Source: Phycisphaeraceae bacterium | GTDB taxonomy: Bacteria; Planctomycetota; Phycisphaerae; Phycisphaerales; Phycisphaeraceae | NCBI GenBank assembly: GCA_020851735.1 | Contig: JADZCD010000020.1 | Span: forward strand, 24,008 to 88,007 | DNA: 64,000 nucleotides | Direction of reading: 5' to 3' | Part shown: positions 8,452-17,709 of the stretch, piece after piece | Layout: each line of letters starts with the position of its first letter | Numbering within the stretch: the first letter of the stretch is position 1 | The notes under the pieces: model-generated | The model's database searches: none | The model's input: the letters and a program-made list of their open reading frames with translations, nothing else | Told to the model about the DNA's origin: nothing | Made by a program: the position numbers and the translations under genes

Positions 8452-8474
8452 GCCCAGGGAAGGAATCCCTGGGC
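8452..8474 (+). repeat. Hairpin repeat type A, partial copy
   Basis: GCCCAGGG, seven bases, CCCTGGGC is followed by TTTAGCCCCGGAAG. The stem matches that of the 95-bp repeat A but the outer parts of the element are missing. It lies between the beta-mannosidase stop and the UroD-like start. Confidence 0.8.
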
Positions 8475-8529
8475 TTTAGCCCCGGAAGTTCCCCGAGAAT
8501 GCAACGTTTCCTGGCGAAGTCGGCGGCGG

Positions 8530-10869
8530 TCAGGGGCGATGGACGGAGCCGATGTCCGCCGGGATTTCCAGCTTGCTCAGCCAGCGGCGGTAGTCGGTCA
8601 GCTTAAAGGGGCGCGGGCCGGCGAGGTAGTGATTAAGGTGCGAACCCTGGGCGTCGGTCCAGCGCAACAGATACATGGCCGGCAGGGGGGAGGGGGGAAT
8701 GTGCCCGGCGGTGGATTTGTCGTTGGCGGGGACGTGATAGTCGGTTTCCAGCAGGGTGCGCCCGGTGTCGACGTCTTGGATGGAGAGGTGGCCGGCGGCG
8801 GGCGCGAAGGTGTCGTTGACGACGACGATTTCGTGGCGATTATCGCTCGGCTCGCAGCAGATGGCGCAAATGTCCGTCTGGACGCGCTGGATGTAGGTGT
8901 AGGCCAGTTTTTTGCGGTTGTAATAGTCGACGATGGCGTCGGAAAAGATCGGCCAGCCGTCGCGCAGGTTCCACCAGAGGATGCCGGTGCGGCGCCACTT
9001 GGCGTGGCGGAACCATTCGATGAAAAACTTTTTGGCCTCGGCCTGGCTGATCTGCGAGGCCAGGACGTAGTCGTCGAGGTTGTCGGGAATGGAGGCAAAG
9101 AGCACGGCGATCTGTTTGCCCATGAGGTTGACGCGGTAGTTCCACCCGGTGAAGTTGCGGTGCGGGCGGGTGCAGTGCGTCAGCCACTGATCGTTGTCCT
9201 GCCAAGGCCAGACGAATTGGGGATCGAGCATTTCCTCGATGGATCTGCGGTCCGGGCAGCCGTGGTAGCCGATCTCGCTGGCAAAGTGGGCCAGGGAACC
9301 GGTGTAGAACGGGCCTTTGAAATCATCGCGCGGGCCCCAGAGGTGGCGCTCGGGCTGATTCTGCACGTCGGCGCCCATGCGGACCATTTCCGGCGAGCTG
9401 TAGGGCGAACTGGGCAGGTATTCGCGGTAAGGATCGAGCCGGCGCACCACGGCCGGAAGGGTGCCGCGGGAGTGGCGGTCGGTGTTGGGGTCTACGCCGG
9501 GGAGCATGCGGTGATAGAAGATGTCGATTTCGTTGTCACCGGCCCAGAGGGCCAGGCTGGGGTGATTGCGCAGTTTGCGGACGATGGCCTCGGCTTCGGC
9601 GGTCAGGCGGGCGGCGAATTCGTCGGTCTGCGGGTAGATGGCGCAGGCGAGGGCGAAATCCTGCCAGATCATGAGGCCGGCTTGGTCGCAGAGATCGAAA
9701 AAGTCGTGGTCTTCGTACACGCTGCCGCCCCAGCAGCGGATCATGTTGCAGTTGAGGTCCGCAGCCATGGCGATGGTGGTTTGCAGGTGCTGGCTGTCGC
9801 GGCTGTGCAGGGCGTCGAGCGGGACCCAGTTGGTGCCCTTGCAGAAAACCTTCCGCCCGTTGACACGGAACACAAACTCGCCGGGCTGGGCGGCGGTGGT
9901 GACAGGGGTGCGCTGGAGCTTGATGGTGCGAACGCCCACGCGGCAGCGGTGTGTGGCAAGCGTGCGGCCATCGGCGTCGAGCAATTCGACCACGGCGTCG
10001 TACAGGGCGGGTTCGCCGTAGCCGCGCGGCCACCAGAGATCGACTTGGGTTAAGTCGAGGGTGTAGCGTCCGTGGGTGTCGATGACGGGCAACTCGGTGC
10101 GATGAACTTCGCGCCCGCGGCGATGCAGAGTCGCCCGCACCTTCAGGGCGTCGATGTCCAGGCGGTCGGTCACAAAGTCCCAGTGGACAAAAACGCGGGC
10201 GGAGCGCTGGTCGGGGTCGGCGGCGATGGTCGACCAGTAAATAGCGCGGAAGCGCGTGGGGTTAAGAACTTCCAGGCACACCGGGCGCCACAAGCCGGCG
10301 CTGACCAAGCGCGGGACGATGTCCCACCCGTACATGTGGGGAGCTTTGCGGATGGAAATGGACTCGTAATGCATCCGGTCGGCCCACTCGATGGGCTCGT
10401 TTTCGTAATCGCGCCCGGCGAGGATGGGCGAGTCGATGCGGACCACCAGATCGTTGGGGCTGTCGGAGCGCAGGTGGTCGGTGACGTCCAGGCGGTGAGG
10501 GATGAGCATGTTGTCGGTGCGGGCGATTTCCCGGCCGTTGAGGAAGATAACCGCCAGGCAATCAAGGCCCTCAAACACCAGTTCCACGCGTTGGCCGACG
10601 GCCAGCGTGGGGGAATCAAAGCTGCGCCGATACCACCAGCGGTGCGTCTCAAACGGGCGCAGAAGATGAATGTTGTTTCCCTTGGTTACGTCGGGCAGCA
10701 GGCCGGCCGCCATCAGGTCCAGTTCGACGTTGCCGGGCACGGCGGCGGGAATAGCGGGCAGATGGGCGGCGTCCAGTTGCGCGGGCGTCGCGGGGGCGGA
10801 GGGGGGGGATTGATCCTGCGGGCCAAAGGACAGTTGCCAGGAGCCGTTAAGGGAGATTTTTTGGGTCAT
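8530..10869 (-). CDS. Glycoside hydrolase family 2 beta-mannosidase
   Basis: This 779-residue enzyme is predicted to release terminal beta-linked mannose from oligosaccharides. It has the family order: N-terminal sugar-binding fold (LNGSWQLSFG, MYGWDIVPRLVSAGLWRPV), an immunoglobulin-like domain, then a TIM barrel with GTNWVPLD, CWGGSVYEDHDFFDLCDQ and MIWQDFALACAIYP. The acid/base residue is in LWAGDNEID (near residue 446) and the probable nucleophile in ASEIGYHG (near 531). No signal peptide is visible, so it probably acts on imported oligosaccharides. A GH130 enzyme at 18.0 kb could belong to the same pathway. Confidence 0.9.
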   Translation of the reverse strand: MTQKISLNGSWQLSFGPQDQSPPSAPATPAQLDAAHLPAIPAAVPGNVELDLMAAGLLPDVTKGNNIHLLRPFETHRWWYRRSFDSPTLAVGQRVELVFEGLDCLAVIFLNGREIARTDNMLIPHRLDVTDHLRSDSPNDLVVRIDSPILAGRDYENEPIEWADRMHYESISIRKAPHMYGWDIVPRLVSAGLWRPVCLEVLNPTRFRAIYWSTIAADPDQRSARVFVHWDFVTDRLDIDALKVRATLHRRGREVHRTELPVIDTHGRYTLDLTQVDLWWPRGYGEPALYDAVVELLDADGRTLATHRCRVGVRTIKLQRTPVTTAAQPGEFVFRVNGRKVFCKGTNWVPLDALHSRDSQHLQTTIAMAADLNCNMIRCWGGSVYEDHDFFDLCDQAGLMIWQDFALACAIYPQTDEFAARLTAEAEAIVRKLRNHPSLALWAGDNEIDIFYHRMLPGVDPNTDRHSRGTLPAVVRRLDPYREYLPSSPYSSPEMVRMGADVQNQPERHLWGPRDDFKGPFYTGSLAHFASEIGYHGCPDRRSIEEMLDPQFVWPWQDNDQWLTHCTRPHRNFTGWNYRVNLMGKQIAVLFASIPDNLDDYVLASQISQAEAKKFFIEWFRHAKWRRTGILWWNLRDGWPIFSDAIVDYYNRKKLAYTYIQRVQTDICAICCEPSDNRHEIVVVNDTFAPAAGHLSIQDVDTGRTLLETDYHVPANDKSTAGHIPPSPLPAMYLLRWTDAQGSHLNHYLAGPRPFKLTDYRRWLSKLEIPADIGSVHRP

Positions 10870-10965
10870 GGTGGTTCTGCCTGAATCGCGAGATTGTACG
10901 TTAAGCGCGCGACAAACATGAATCCCCGGCGCGGACGGTGGAAACAGAGGAAGGCGAGGGCAGAG

Positions 10966-10988
10966 GCCCAGGGATTTCTTCCCTGGGC
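10966..10988 (+). repeat. Hairpin repeat type A, partial copy
   Basis: GCCCAGGG, ATTTCTT, CCCTGGGC followed by TTTAGAG. Stem and loop are identical to the copy at 672-766 but the outer parts are missing. It lies in the divergent gap between the beta-mannosidase and PHP genes. Confidence 0.8.
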
Positions 10989-11116
10989 TTTAGAGCAATT
11001 TTCGCAAGGCACGGACAGCTGCGCGGCAGGGTGGAATGCGGGGGCGATTCATTTTTGCCGCGACGGTATGATGCTGGGGCTGTTGGATGTATTTTTTTCC
11101 GACGGATTGCCTCGGC

Positions 11117-12007
11117 ATGCCCACCAACAATCCCATGACTTATTGCGACCTGCACATTCACTCAAGCGCCTCGGACGGCACGGTGCCGCCGGAGGAATTA
11201 GCGCCCCTGGCGGTGAAGGCGGGGCTGGCGGCCATCGCGCTGACGGACCACGACACCACCGTGGGCGTGCCGGCGGCGCAGGCGGCTTGCCAGAAAGTCA
11301 AGCTGAATTTCGTGCCGGGCATTGAATTGTCCGTGCGGGCGCCGGCGCTTGATGAGAACGACCCGGGCTCGCGCTTAGGCACGCTGCACATCCTGGGCTA
11401 CTTTATCCAGCACGACCATCCGGATCTGCTGACGCTCCAGCAGCAGGTTCAGCAGGCCCGCCATGAACGCAATCCGCGCATGATTGACCGGCTGCGCGAG
11501 CTGGGCGTGGCCATCGAATACGAGGACGTGCTGGAGCTGGCGCGCAGCGAAGGAGCCTTGATCGTCGGTCGTCCGCACATCGCCCAGGTGCTGGTGCAGA
11601 AGGGGTACGTCAAATCGCTGCACGAAGCCTTCCGCCGGTACATCGGGCAGGGCGCGCCGGCCTATATCCGCAAGGATCTGCTGCCGCCGGAGGAAGCCAT
11701 CCGGGCCATTCACGCCGCCAAGGGTTTGGCGATCCTAGCGCACCCCTTGCAGCTTCGCCTGCCGGATTTCACCAGCCTGCACCGGGAGATTCAGAATCTT
11801 AAGGCTGCGGGCCTGGACGGCATTGAGGCCCGCCACACCGATCACACGCCGGCCCACGTCCGCCAGTTCGAGCAGATGGCTAAGCAGCTGAATCTTCTGA
11901 CCACGGGCGGATCGGACTTCCACGGCGCGCGCAAGGCGATCCCGCTGGGCAGCCAGAAGGTGCCTTACGAATATTACGAGCGGCTGCGCCAGGCGGCGGG
12001 GCAGTAA
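11117..12007 (+). CDS. PHP-domain phosphoesterase (RnaseAM/TrpH-like)
   Basis: The protein of about 296 residues belongs to the PHP family of metal-dependent phosphoesterases related to the E. coli 5'-to-3' exonuclease and 3',5'-nucleotide bisphosphate phosphatase YciV. Metal-binding motifs are visible: CDLHIHSSASDG near the start, LTDHDTTVGV, GRPHIAQVL, and the C-terminal TTGGSDFHG. Length is normal for the family. I chose the ATG at 11117 because homology starts at residue 8; an ATG at 11135 is equally compatible and neither has a clear ribosome site. The exact substrate (RNA ends or nucleotide) is inferred from relatives only. Confidence 0.85.
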   Translation: MPTNNPMTYCDLHIHSSASDGTVPPEELAPLAVKAGLAAIALTDHDTTVGVPAAQAACQKVKLNFVPGIELSVRAPALDENDPGSRLGTLHILGYFIQHDHPDLLTLQQQVQQARHERNPRMIDRLRELGVAIEYEDVLELARSEGALIVGRPHIAQVLVQKGYVKSLHEAFRRYIGQGAPAYIRKDLLPPEEAIRAIHAAKGLAILAHPLQLRLPDFTSLHREIQNLKAAGLDGIEARHTDHTPAHVRQFEQMAKQLNLLTTGGSDFHGARKAIPLGSQKVPYEYYERLRQAAGQ

Positions 12008-12137
12008 CCCCCCCCACTTCCCTTTCGGCCGATGCGGAAAGAACAGGCGATTGAAGTCGGACAAGGGTTCTTAGCGCCCGTCGCCACAGGGGGTTTGGAT
12101 CGTTACAATTTTGCCCAGATTAAGAGCCCTCAACAAA

Positions 12138-12170
12138 ATGAACCGCCAAGTCGCCAAGAAAACCACCAAG
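12138..12170. repeat. Low-complexity AACCGCCAAG-type repeat
   Basis: AACCGCCAAGTCGCCAAGAA is followed by a degenerate second unit, ACCACCAAG. Runs of CGCCAAG are a common dispersed repeat in many GC-rich genomes (general knowledge). It lies in the leader before nuoH and is not part of a gene I can support. Confidence 0.45.
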
Positions 12171-12294
12171 ATGAATGTTTGGATCAAAAAAAACGTTGAT
12201 TCATGACTTTTCGGAGCTTGGCGTCATGGCGGTTAATCGTATTTTGTTAGCGGTTCTAAGTTCCAAGCCGGGCAGCCCTCACCGAGGTCTAGAC

Positions 12295-13719
12295 ATGATC
12301 CAATATTGGGCCCAGGAAAACATCTGGCTGATCATCGCCATCAAGGCGACGCTGGTGCTGGCGGCGTTTATTCCCCTGATCAGCGTGGTGGTGATGTTCA
12401 GCATCTGGTGGGAGCGGAAAGTGGCGGGGCACATCCAATCGCGGGTGGGTCCGATGCACGTGGGCGGGTGGCACGGCTGGGCGCAGTCGCTCGCGGACGG
12501 GGTGAAGTTGATTTTGAAGGAAGACTTAATGCCGGCGGGGGCGGACGCGTTCATGTTCCGGCTGGCGCCGTATCTGGCGTTTGCGCCGGTGTTCGCAGCC
12601 CTGTTGGCGCTGCCGTTTAGCCCGCAATGGGTGTTTGAGCCGGGGCTGAACATCGGGGTGCTGTATCTGTTGGCGTTTCTGGCGGTGGAGGTGATGGGCA
12701 CGATCCTGGCGGGGTGGGGGTCAAACTCCAAGTGGGCGGTTTACGGGGCAATGCGCGAGGCCTGCCAGATGGTGTCGTATGAAATTCCACTGGGGCTGGC
12801 GATTCTGGCGGGGGTCATCACGGCGGGCACGCTGCATTTGGTGGAATTGGGGTATCTGCAGGCGGGCGGGCTGCACGAGTGGTTTGTGTTCCACAATCCG
12901 TTTATTTTCTTAGGATTTTTCGTCTATTACATCGCGTCCTTGGCGTCCAACAAGCGGGCGCCGTTTGACCTGCCGGAATCCGAATCGGAACTGGTGGCGG
13001 GGTTCCACACGGAGTATTCGGGCATCCGCTGGTCGTTTTTCTTTTTCGCCGAGTACGGGGCGATGTTCGTGGTCGGGTGTATTCAGGCGGCGTTGTTTTT
13101 AGGGGCGTGGAACAGTCCGCTGGGGGCGCTGGATCCGGTGTATCGTTGGGTGGGATACGAGCCGCTGCGGGCGGCGGAGGCTTATTTCTCAGGGCAGTTG
13201 GCGCAGAGCTCCGCGGCGGGCGGGTGGTCGGGCACGGCGGCGGCGCTGGGCGTGAGCGTGGGGGGCTTGCTGGCGGTGAATCTGTGGGGCGCGTTCTGGT
13301 TCATGCTCAAGGCGATGACGATTATTTTCATTCAGATCTGGATCCGCTGGACGTTGCCGCGCATCCGCATTGACCAGGTGCTTTACGCCTGCGTGAAGGT
13401 GCTGTTGCCGGCGAGTCTGATCGTGTTGTGCGGCACGGCGGGGTGGGTGTGGCTGGTGCCGCAGCCCGCGGCGGTGGCACTGGCGAGCGGGCCGGCGGTG
13501 GCGCGATTAGGGCACCTGTTCAGCCCGACGCCGATGGTCCAACTTGTCACGCAGATTACACTGACTATCCTAGGCTTGCTTTTGTGCCTGGGTGTACTTG
13601 GCGTCGTTCTAAGAGCGTTTCTGCTCCGCGACCGCCAACCCCGCAAGAGTATTTTCCCCGGCGTGATGCCCGTCGGAAGGGAAATCGCTTTTACGCGCAC
13701 CGACCAACCATCCCCCTAG
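12295..13719 (+). CDS. nuoH: NADH-quinone oxidoreductase subunit H
   Basis: NuoH is the complex I membrane subunit that helps form the quinone pocket and couples electron transfer to proton pumping. The 474-residue product has about eight or more membrane segments and the family motifs WWERKVAGHIQSRVGP, LADGVKLILKED, EVMGTILAGWGSNSKWA, MVSYEIPLGL, and the cytoplasmic loop RAPFDLPESESELVAGFHTEYSG. The ATG at 12295 follows GAGG at about eight bases. The protein is longer than E. coli NuoH because of a Gly/Ala-rich insert near residue 300 and an extended C-terminus. No other nuo gene is in the window, so it is separated from the rest of complex I. Confidence 0.93.
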   Translation: MIQYWAQENIWLIIAIKATLVLAAFIPLISVVVMFSIWWERKVAGHIQSRVGPMHVGGWHGWAQSLADGVKLILKEDLMPAGADAFMFRLAPYLAFAPVFAALLALPFSPQWVFEPGLNIGVLYLLAFLAVEVMGTILAGWGSNSKWAVYGAMREACQMVSYEIPLGLAILAGVITAGTLHLVELGYLQAGGLHEWFVFHNPFIFLGFFVYYIASLASNKRAPFDLPESESELVAGFHTEYSGIRWSFFFFAEYGAMFVVGCIQAALFLGAWNSPLGALDPVYRWVGYEPLRAAEAYFSGQLAQSSAAGGWSGTAAALGVSVGGLLAVNLWGAFWFMLKAMTIIFIQIWIRWTLPRIRIDQVLYACVKVLLPASLIVLCGTAGWVWLVPQPAAVALASGPAVARLGHLFSPTPMVQLVTQITLTILGLLLCLGVLGVVLRAFLLRDRQPRKSIFPGVMPVGREIAFTRTDQPSP

Positions 13720-13775
13720 GCGACGGCTGCCTTTGAGGGTGGAGTCAAGCCCAAACGGCATCGAAGGATAAAACC

Positions 13776-14600
13776 ATGAAACTATCTTTCACCACCCTCG
13801 GCTGCCCGGCCTGGAAACCAGAGGAAATTCCCCAACAGGTCAAGACCTTCGGATTTGACGGCGTGGAGTTGCGCGTGCATCCGGAGGGGCTGCACCTCTC
13901 GCCCGAAGCCACCGACGACCAGGCCCGGCAACTGGCGGAGTCGTATCGCCAGGGGGGCTTGCCGGTGATCAGCCTGATGGGGTATTCGAGCTTTGCCCAT
14001 CTGGAAGCGGGGCCGATGGAGGACAACCGCAAGCTGTTGGCTAAATTAATTCACTTAGCGGGCGTCATGAAGGTGCCGTACATCCGCACCTTCGCTGGCA
14101 TGGTGCCCAAAGGGGCCACGCATCAGAGCGTCATTCAAAGGGCCGCGGAGGTTCTTAAACCCCTGGCGGAGCTGGCGGGCAAGAACGGCGTGAAGATCGG
14201 GCTGGAGACGCACGACGACTGGACGAATCCGCAGCACACGCTGGCGCTGGCCAAGGCGGTGAACTCGCCGAACTTCGGCATTGTCTACGACATCTTAAAT
14301 GTGTGTGACGCCACGCAAGGCGACTGGAAGACGGCGTATCAGTTGTTTAAGGATTTGATCCTGTATTGCCACGTCAAGGACAATTTCCCCTTGCCGGGCC
14401 CGGAAAAGAAGCGTTCGTATGTGGCGGTGGGCGCGGGGGATCTGCCCTTGAAGGAAATCCTGGCGCAATTCAAGAAGGACGGCTACGACGGCATTTTCAG
14501 CTTCGAGTGGGAAAAACGCTGGCACGAGGAACTCGAAGCGCCCGAGCGGGTATTCCCGCAATTCACGCACAAGATGCGTTCGGTCTGGAACAGCCTGTAG
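13776..14600 (+). CDS. Sugar phosphate isomerase/epimerase (TIM barrel)
   Basis: This 274-residue protein matches the xylose-isomerase-like TIM-barrel family (AP endonuclease 2 fold). Visible elements are the N-terminal KLSFTTLGCPAW, a glutamate ligand in IGLETHDDW, the NFGIVYDILNV segment, HVKDN, and FSFEWEKRWHEEL near the end. These supply the metal-binding Glu, Asp, His and Glu. Family members act on sugars, inositols or hydroxypyruvate; the substrate cannot be told from sequence alone. No signal peptide is seen, so it is cytoplasmic. marC starts 12 bases downstream, so the two are probably one transcript. Confidence 0.85.
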   Translation: MKLSFTTLGCPAWKPEEIPQQVKTFGFDGVELRVHPEGLHLSPEATDDQARQLAESYRQGGLPVISLMGYSSFAHLEAGPMEDNRKLLAKLIHLAGVMKVPYIRTFAGMVPKGATHQSVIQRAAEVLKPLAELAGKNGVKIGLETHDDWTNPQHTLALAKAVNSPNFGIVYDILNVCDATQGDWKTAYQLFKDLILYCHVKDNFPLPGPEKKRSYVAVGAGDLPLKEILAQFKKDGYDGIFSFEWEKRWHEELEAPERVFPQFTHKMRSVWNSL

Positions 14601-14612
14601 AGGTAAGCCAAT

Positions 14613-15257
14613 TTGGATTGGGCGTTTGCCATCCAGTGCATCGTCGGCATCATCGCCATCACCGACCCGTTGGGCGTGGTGCCGATTTTTCTGTCGGTCG
14701 TGGACCGCCAGGATCAGGCCCAGATGCGCCGGGTGGCCCGGCACACGACGCTGACGGTCTGCTGCACGCTGATACTCTTTGCCTTTCTGGGCCAGGGGAT
14801 TCTGCGTTTCTTCGGCGTCACCCTGCCGGCCTTCCGCGTGGGCGGGGGGATATTGCTGTCCATCATGGCTCTGCCGATGCTGCAGGGCCAGCTTAGTCCC
14901 GCCAAACAGAATCGCGACGAGGCGGAGGAAATCGCCGCCCGCAGTTCGGTGGCGATCGTGCCCCTGGGCATTCCCCTGCTGGCCGGGCCGGGCGCCATCA
15001 GCCTGGTGATGCTGCTTTCCCAGCAAGCCCAGGACACCGGACGTCTGCTGGGCTTAGGCGCGGGCATCGGGATCACGACGTTGGCCACGTTCCTGGCCTT
15101 GCGCGCGGCGGTGAGCATCCAGAAATATTTTGGGCGCACGGAAATCGCCATCACCACCCGCGTGATGGGGCTGATCATGATCGCGGTGGGCGTGCAATTC
15201 GCCGCGGATGGTTTAAAGGAATTGTTCCCCCTGCTGGCCCAGACGCATTTTCCCTAG
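14613..15257 (+). CDS. MarC family integral membrane protein
   Basis: This 214-residue protein has six predicted membrane segments and MarC/UPF0056 signatures: AITDPLGVVPIFLS near the start, VPLGIPLLAGPGAIS in the middle and TRVMGLIMIAVGVQFAADGL near the end. The family was once linked to multiple antibiotic resistance, but that role is not supported and the function is unknown. The start is TTG at 14613, preceded by GAGGTAAG. The stop overlaps the stop of the convergent FkbM gene in a shared CTAG. Confidence 0.88.
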   Translation: MDWAFAIQCIVGIIAITDPLGVVPIFLSVVDRQDQAQMRRVARHTTLTVCCTLILFAFLGQGILRFFGVTLPAFRVGGGILLSIMALPMLQGQLSPAKQNRDEAEEIAARSSVAIVPLGIPLLAGPGAISLVMLLSQQAQDTGRLLGLGAGIGITTLATFLALRAAVSIQKYFGRTEIAITTRVMGLIMIAVGVQFAADGLKELFPLLAQTHFP

Positions 15258-16012
15258 CCGGCCGCTTTGGACTGCCGATACACGAGCTTTTCGCCCTTGG
15301 CTTCCCGGACAAAGCCGTGATCGGCCATGACCTTTTCCACCACCTGCCTGATGGCCGGTCCATGGGTTTCCACCACCATCACCCGCAGCTTGTTCAACCA
15401 GGCAAGATCGCCTTCGGTCAGCAGCTGCTGTTCAGCGCCTTCCACGTCCAGCTTCAAGAGATCGAGCGCGTCGGCTCCCGATTCATTGAGCAGCTCGCTG
15501 ATGGTCGCACCGCGCATGCCCTGGCCCACCTGGCCATCCCTGGTCGGGTCCAGCTCGCGCACACGGAACGCCCAACTGTCGGCAGTGGGGTTATCAATTG
15601 CCAACAGGGCCGGGCGCGGCCAGAGGGCCCCTTCCACGAGCTGGATATTGGAGTAGGAGACAATCTGCCGACGGATTAAGGCGCAATTCTTCGGATCGGG
15701 CTCGACGGCGATGATCCGGGCGTTGGGGTACTTGTTGGCCAGGAGAATGCTGGCATAGCCCACGTTGGCGCCGCCGTCGATGATCAGGCGCGGGGGGCGG
15801 GATAATTCCACGTCGCAGTCCCGGTGTCCAAAGACGTGCCAGAAAGCGTACATGTCGCTGTGGCGCGGCCGGCAGAGGATCGGCTGGCGAATCCCCGGCA
15901 GGCGCAACGAGATTTCCTGGACGCCCAGCAAGCGACAAAAGACATATTTAAGGGCCTGCCAGAGGCCCAGCAGGTCGACAAACCATCGGAATCTGGACAG
16001 GAAAAAGAACAT
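15254..16012 (-). CDS. FkbM family methyltransferase
   Basis: This 252-residue protein is a SAM-dependent methyltransferase of the FkbM type. The SAM-binding segment LIIDGGANVGYASILLANKYP is followed by IIAVEPDP, and the later block DLLKLDVEGAEQQLL is the FkbM hallmark. Members usually O-methylate sugars or natural products, often in surface polysaccharides. The N-terminus is basic and hydrophobic (FFFLSRFRWFVDLL) and could associate with the membrane. The ATG at 16012 follows a GAGG in GGTGAGGACCT. No glycosyltransferase neighbours are present, so the substrate is unknown. Confidence 0.88.
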   Translation of the reverse strand: MFFFLSRFRWFVDLLGLWQALKYVFCRLLGVQEISLRLPGIRQPILCRPRHSDMYAFWHVFGHRDCDVELSRPPRLIIDGGANVGYASILLANKYPNARIIAVEPDPKNCALIRRQIVSYSNIQLVEGALWPRPALLAIDNPTADSWAFRVRELDPTRDGQVGQGMRGATISELLNESGADALDLLKLDVEGAEQQLLTEGDLAWLNKLRVMVVETHGPAIRQVVEKVMADHGFVREAKGEKLVYRQSKAAG

Positions 16013-16109
16013 AGGTCCTCACCACCCCCCCACCCCTCCTGCGCCCCTGCGCTGCCGGTTTTCATTCCTGGGCCCTCGGCCATCCCCGGACGCGCTCGGC
16101 CGGTCGCGT

Positions 16110-16673
16110 TTAGGCGCCGTGGCCTGTTTCGTCGGTCACGTGGGCAACCGAGCTGGCCCCGGGTCCGCCCATGGCCCACTCCTTGTCCGGATCAGGAATG
16201 ACCAACTGGCGGACGCCGCCGGTCAGGTTGGCCTGCAGGCGTTCGTATTCCTGGCGCACTTCCGCGTCGCCCGGCAGCCACTCGTGCAGGTAGACGACCT
16301 CACGCACCTTGGCCTGCAAGAGTTCCTTGGTGCAGCCGAAGCAGGGACGGAGCGTTGAGTAGATGGTGCTGCCTTCCACGGCGATGCCGAAGCGGGCCGC
16401 GGACAAGAGGGCGTTCTGCTCGGCATGCACGCAGATGCACAGGTCGTAGCCGCTGCCGGAGGGGTATTGCTCGCGGTGGGCGCAGCGATGGCACCCGCCA
16501 TCCAAGCAATTGGGCATGCCGGCCGGGGTGCCGTTGTAGCCAGTGGAGATGATGCGGTCGTTAAGCACGATGATCGCGCCCACGCGCCGGCCCAGGCAAT
16601 TGGCCCGCTGGCGGACCGCCAAGGCGATGCCCATGTAGTATTCTTCCCGACTCGGCCGCGTGTGTTTGGTCAT
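16110..16673 (-). CDS. dCMP deaminase / ComEB-type zinc deaminase
   Basis: The enzyme is predicted to deaminate dCMP to dUMP, feeding thymidylate synthesis. The 187-residue protein carries the zinc site HAEQNAL with PCFGC, the Tyr-rich substrate segment STGYNGTPAGMPNC, and an extra Cys/His cluster (GGCHRCAHRE) typical of the dCMP group. The ATG at 16673 begins the conserved R-P-S-x-E-E-Y-Y-M-G-I-A segment; the open frame extends further upstream into repeat-like DNA and is not used. About 40 residues at the C-terminus lack known motifs. It lies between FkbM and a sugar isomerase on the same strand. Confidence 0.9.
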   Translation of the reverse strand: MTKHTRPSREEYYMGIALAVRQRANCLGRRVGAIIVLNDRIISTGYNGTPAGMPNCLDGGCHRCAHREQYPSGSGYDLCICVHAEQNALLSAARFGIAVEGSTIYSTLRPCFGCTKELLQAKVREVVYLHEWLPGDAEVRQEYERLQANLTGGVRQLVIPDPDKEWAMGGPGASSVAHVTDETGHGA

Positions 16674-16818
16674 AGTCTGGCCTCCCTGGCAATGATGTCC
16701 CGTCACTTTACCAGCGATCCTCCGGGGGCGACTTCCGGGGACAACTTCCGGGGGCGATCGCCCGCGAAACTGCCGCCGCGTTGACTTTCCCCAATCCCTA
16801 ACCCCTAATCTCCAATCC

Positions 16819-17709
16819 CTAATTCCCAACCCCCAACGTCTTAAGCTGTTCTCTTAGGTATTTAAGGCCCAGGTCCACGGCCAGGCCCGGCTCTTCCATG
16901 CCTTCGAATTCCAGGGACAGGTAGCCGTCGTAGCCGGCCTTCTTAAGCAGCTTAAGCTCGGCGGGGATGTCGATCACGCCGTGCCCGGCAATCGCGCCGC
17001 GCAGGGCGATGGCGGTCGGCGTGGCGAACCAGCCGGTGGGGGGCATCTGCTTCTTGGGCTTAACGTGGAAGTCCTTCACGTGGGCCATGATGGCGTATTT
17101 GGCCAGGCGTTTGACGGCGTCGACCGGCTCTTCGTTGACGCACAAAAAGTTGCCCATGTCGATGGTCAACCCGTAATTGGGATGCCCCACCGCCTGGATC
17201 AGCTTTTCCACGCGCTCGGAAGCCTGCATGTAGAAGCCGTGATTTTCCAGGGAAGTTTTCAGGCCCTTGCCGGCAGCGTATTCCGTCACTTCACGGATGG
17301 CCGGGGCCATGTACTTAAGCACCTGGGGGAAGGTCTTGGCGTCCACGGGCGGTTTGTTCTTCCCGTTGGTCGGACCCCAAGTCACGTCGTGGCGCATGGT
17401 CTTGGCGCCTAAGGCCACGGCGATGTCGACGTCCTGTTTTAGGCGGGCTACTTCCTGCTTCTGCGTCTGCGGGGGGCAGAGAAACTCGCCGCCCACGCAG
17501 TAGCCGGCCACTTCCATGCCCAGCTTGGCGACGTAGGCCCGGACTTCCTGGGCCCGGGCGATGGGGTTGTCCTTGGCCCGTTCGTCGAGCCCGCAGAACT
17601 CGGCAGCCTTTACGTCGTGCTGGGCCATCCAATCCAGCGTCTGCTCGAGCGTCTTATTATTCTCGCGCATCCACCGGCTTAAGCTGTAGGTGCTCACGGC
17701 CAGAATCAT
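16819..17709 (-). CDS. Sugar phosphate isomerase/epimerase (TIM barrel)
   Basis: This second xylose-isomerase-like TIM-barrel protein has 296 residues. Motifs include MILAVSTYSLSRWM at the start, TSLENHGFYM (Glu ligand), YGLTIDMGNFLCV (Asp), MAHVKDFHVKP (His), and a final YDGYLSLEFEG (Glu). The ATG at 17709 follows AAGGAGATGGGCG, an excellent ribosome site. It is diverged from the other isomerase at 13.8 kb, so the two are unlikely to be recent duplicates. Such genes are abundant in planctomycetes and often lie near Gfo/Idh oxidoreductases. The substrate is not identified. Confidence 0.86.
   Translation of the reverse strand: MILAVSTYSLSRWMRENNKTLEQTLDWMAQHDVKAAEFCGLDERAKDNPIARAQEVRAYVAKLGMEVAGYCVGGEFLCPPQTQKQEVARLKQDVDIAVALGAKTMRHDVTWGPTNGKNKPPVDAKTFPQVLKYMAPAIREVTEYAAGKGLKTSLENHGFYMQASERVEKLIQAVGHPNYGLTIDMGNFLCVNEEPVDAVKRLAKYAIMAHVKDFHVKPKKQMPPTGWFATPTAIALRGAIAGHGVIDIPAELKLLKKAGYDGYLSLEFEGMEEPGLAVDLGLKYLREQLKTLGVGN

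Noticed and set aside
8539..10053. 504-codon plus-strand frame opposite the beta-mannosidase
   Set aside because: Gly/Val/Ala-rich shadow of a GC-rich gene; the minus strand carries clear GH2 motifs.
12295..13719. Hydrogenase membrane subunit (HyfC/EchB) instead of NuoH
   Set aside because: The RAPFDLPESESELVAGFHTEYSG loop is diagnostic for NuoH; no hydrogenase genes are near.
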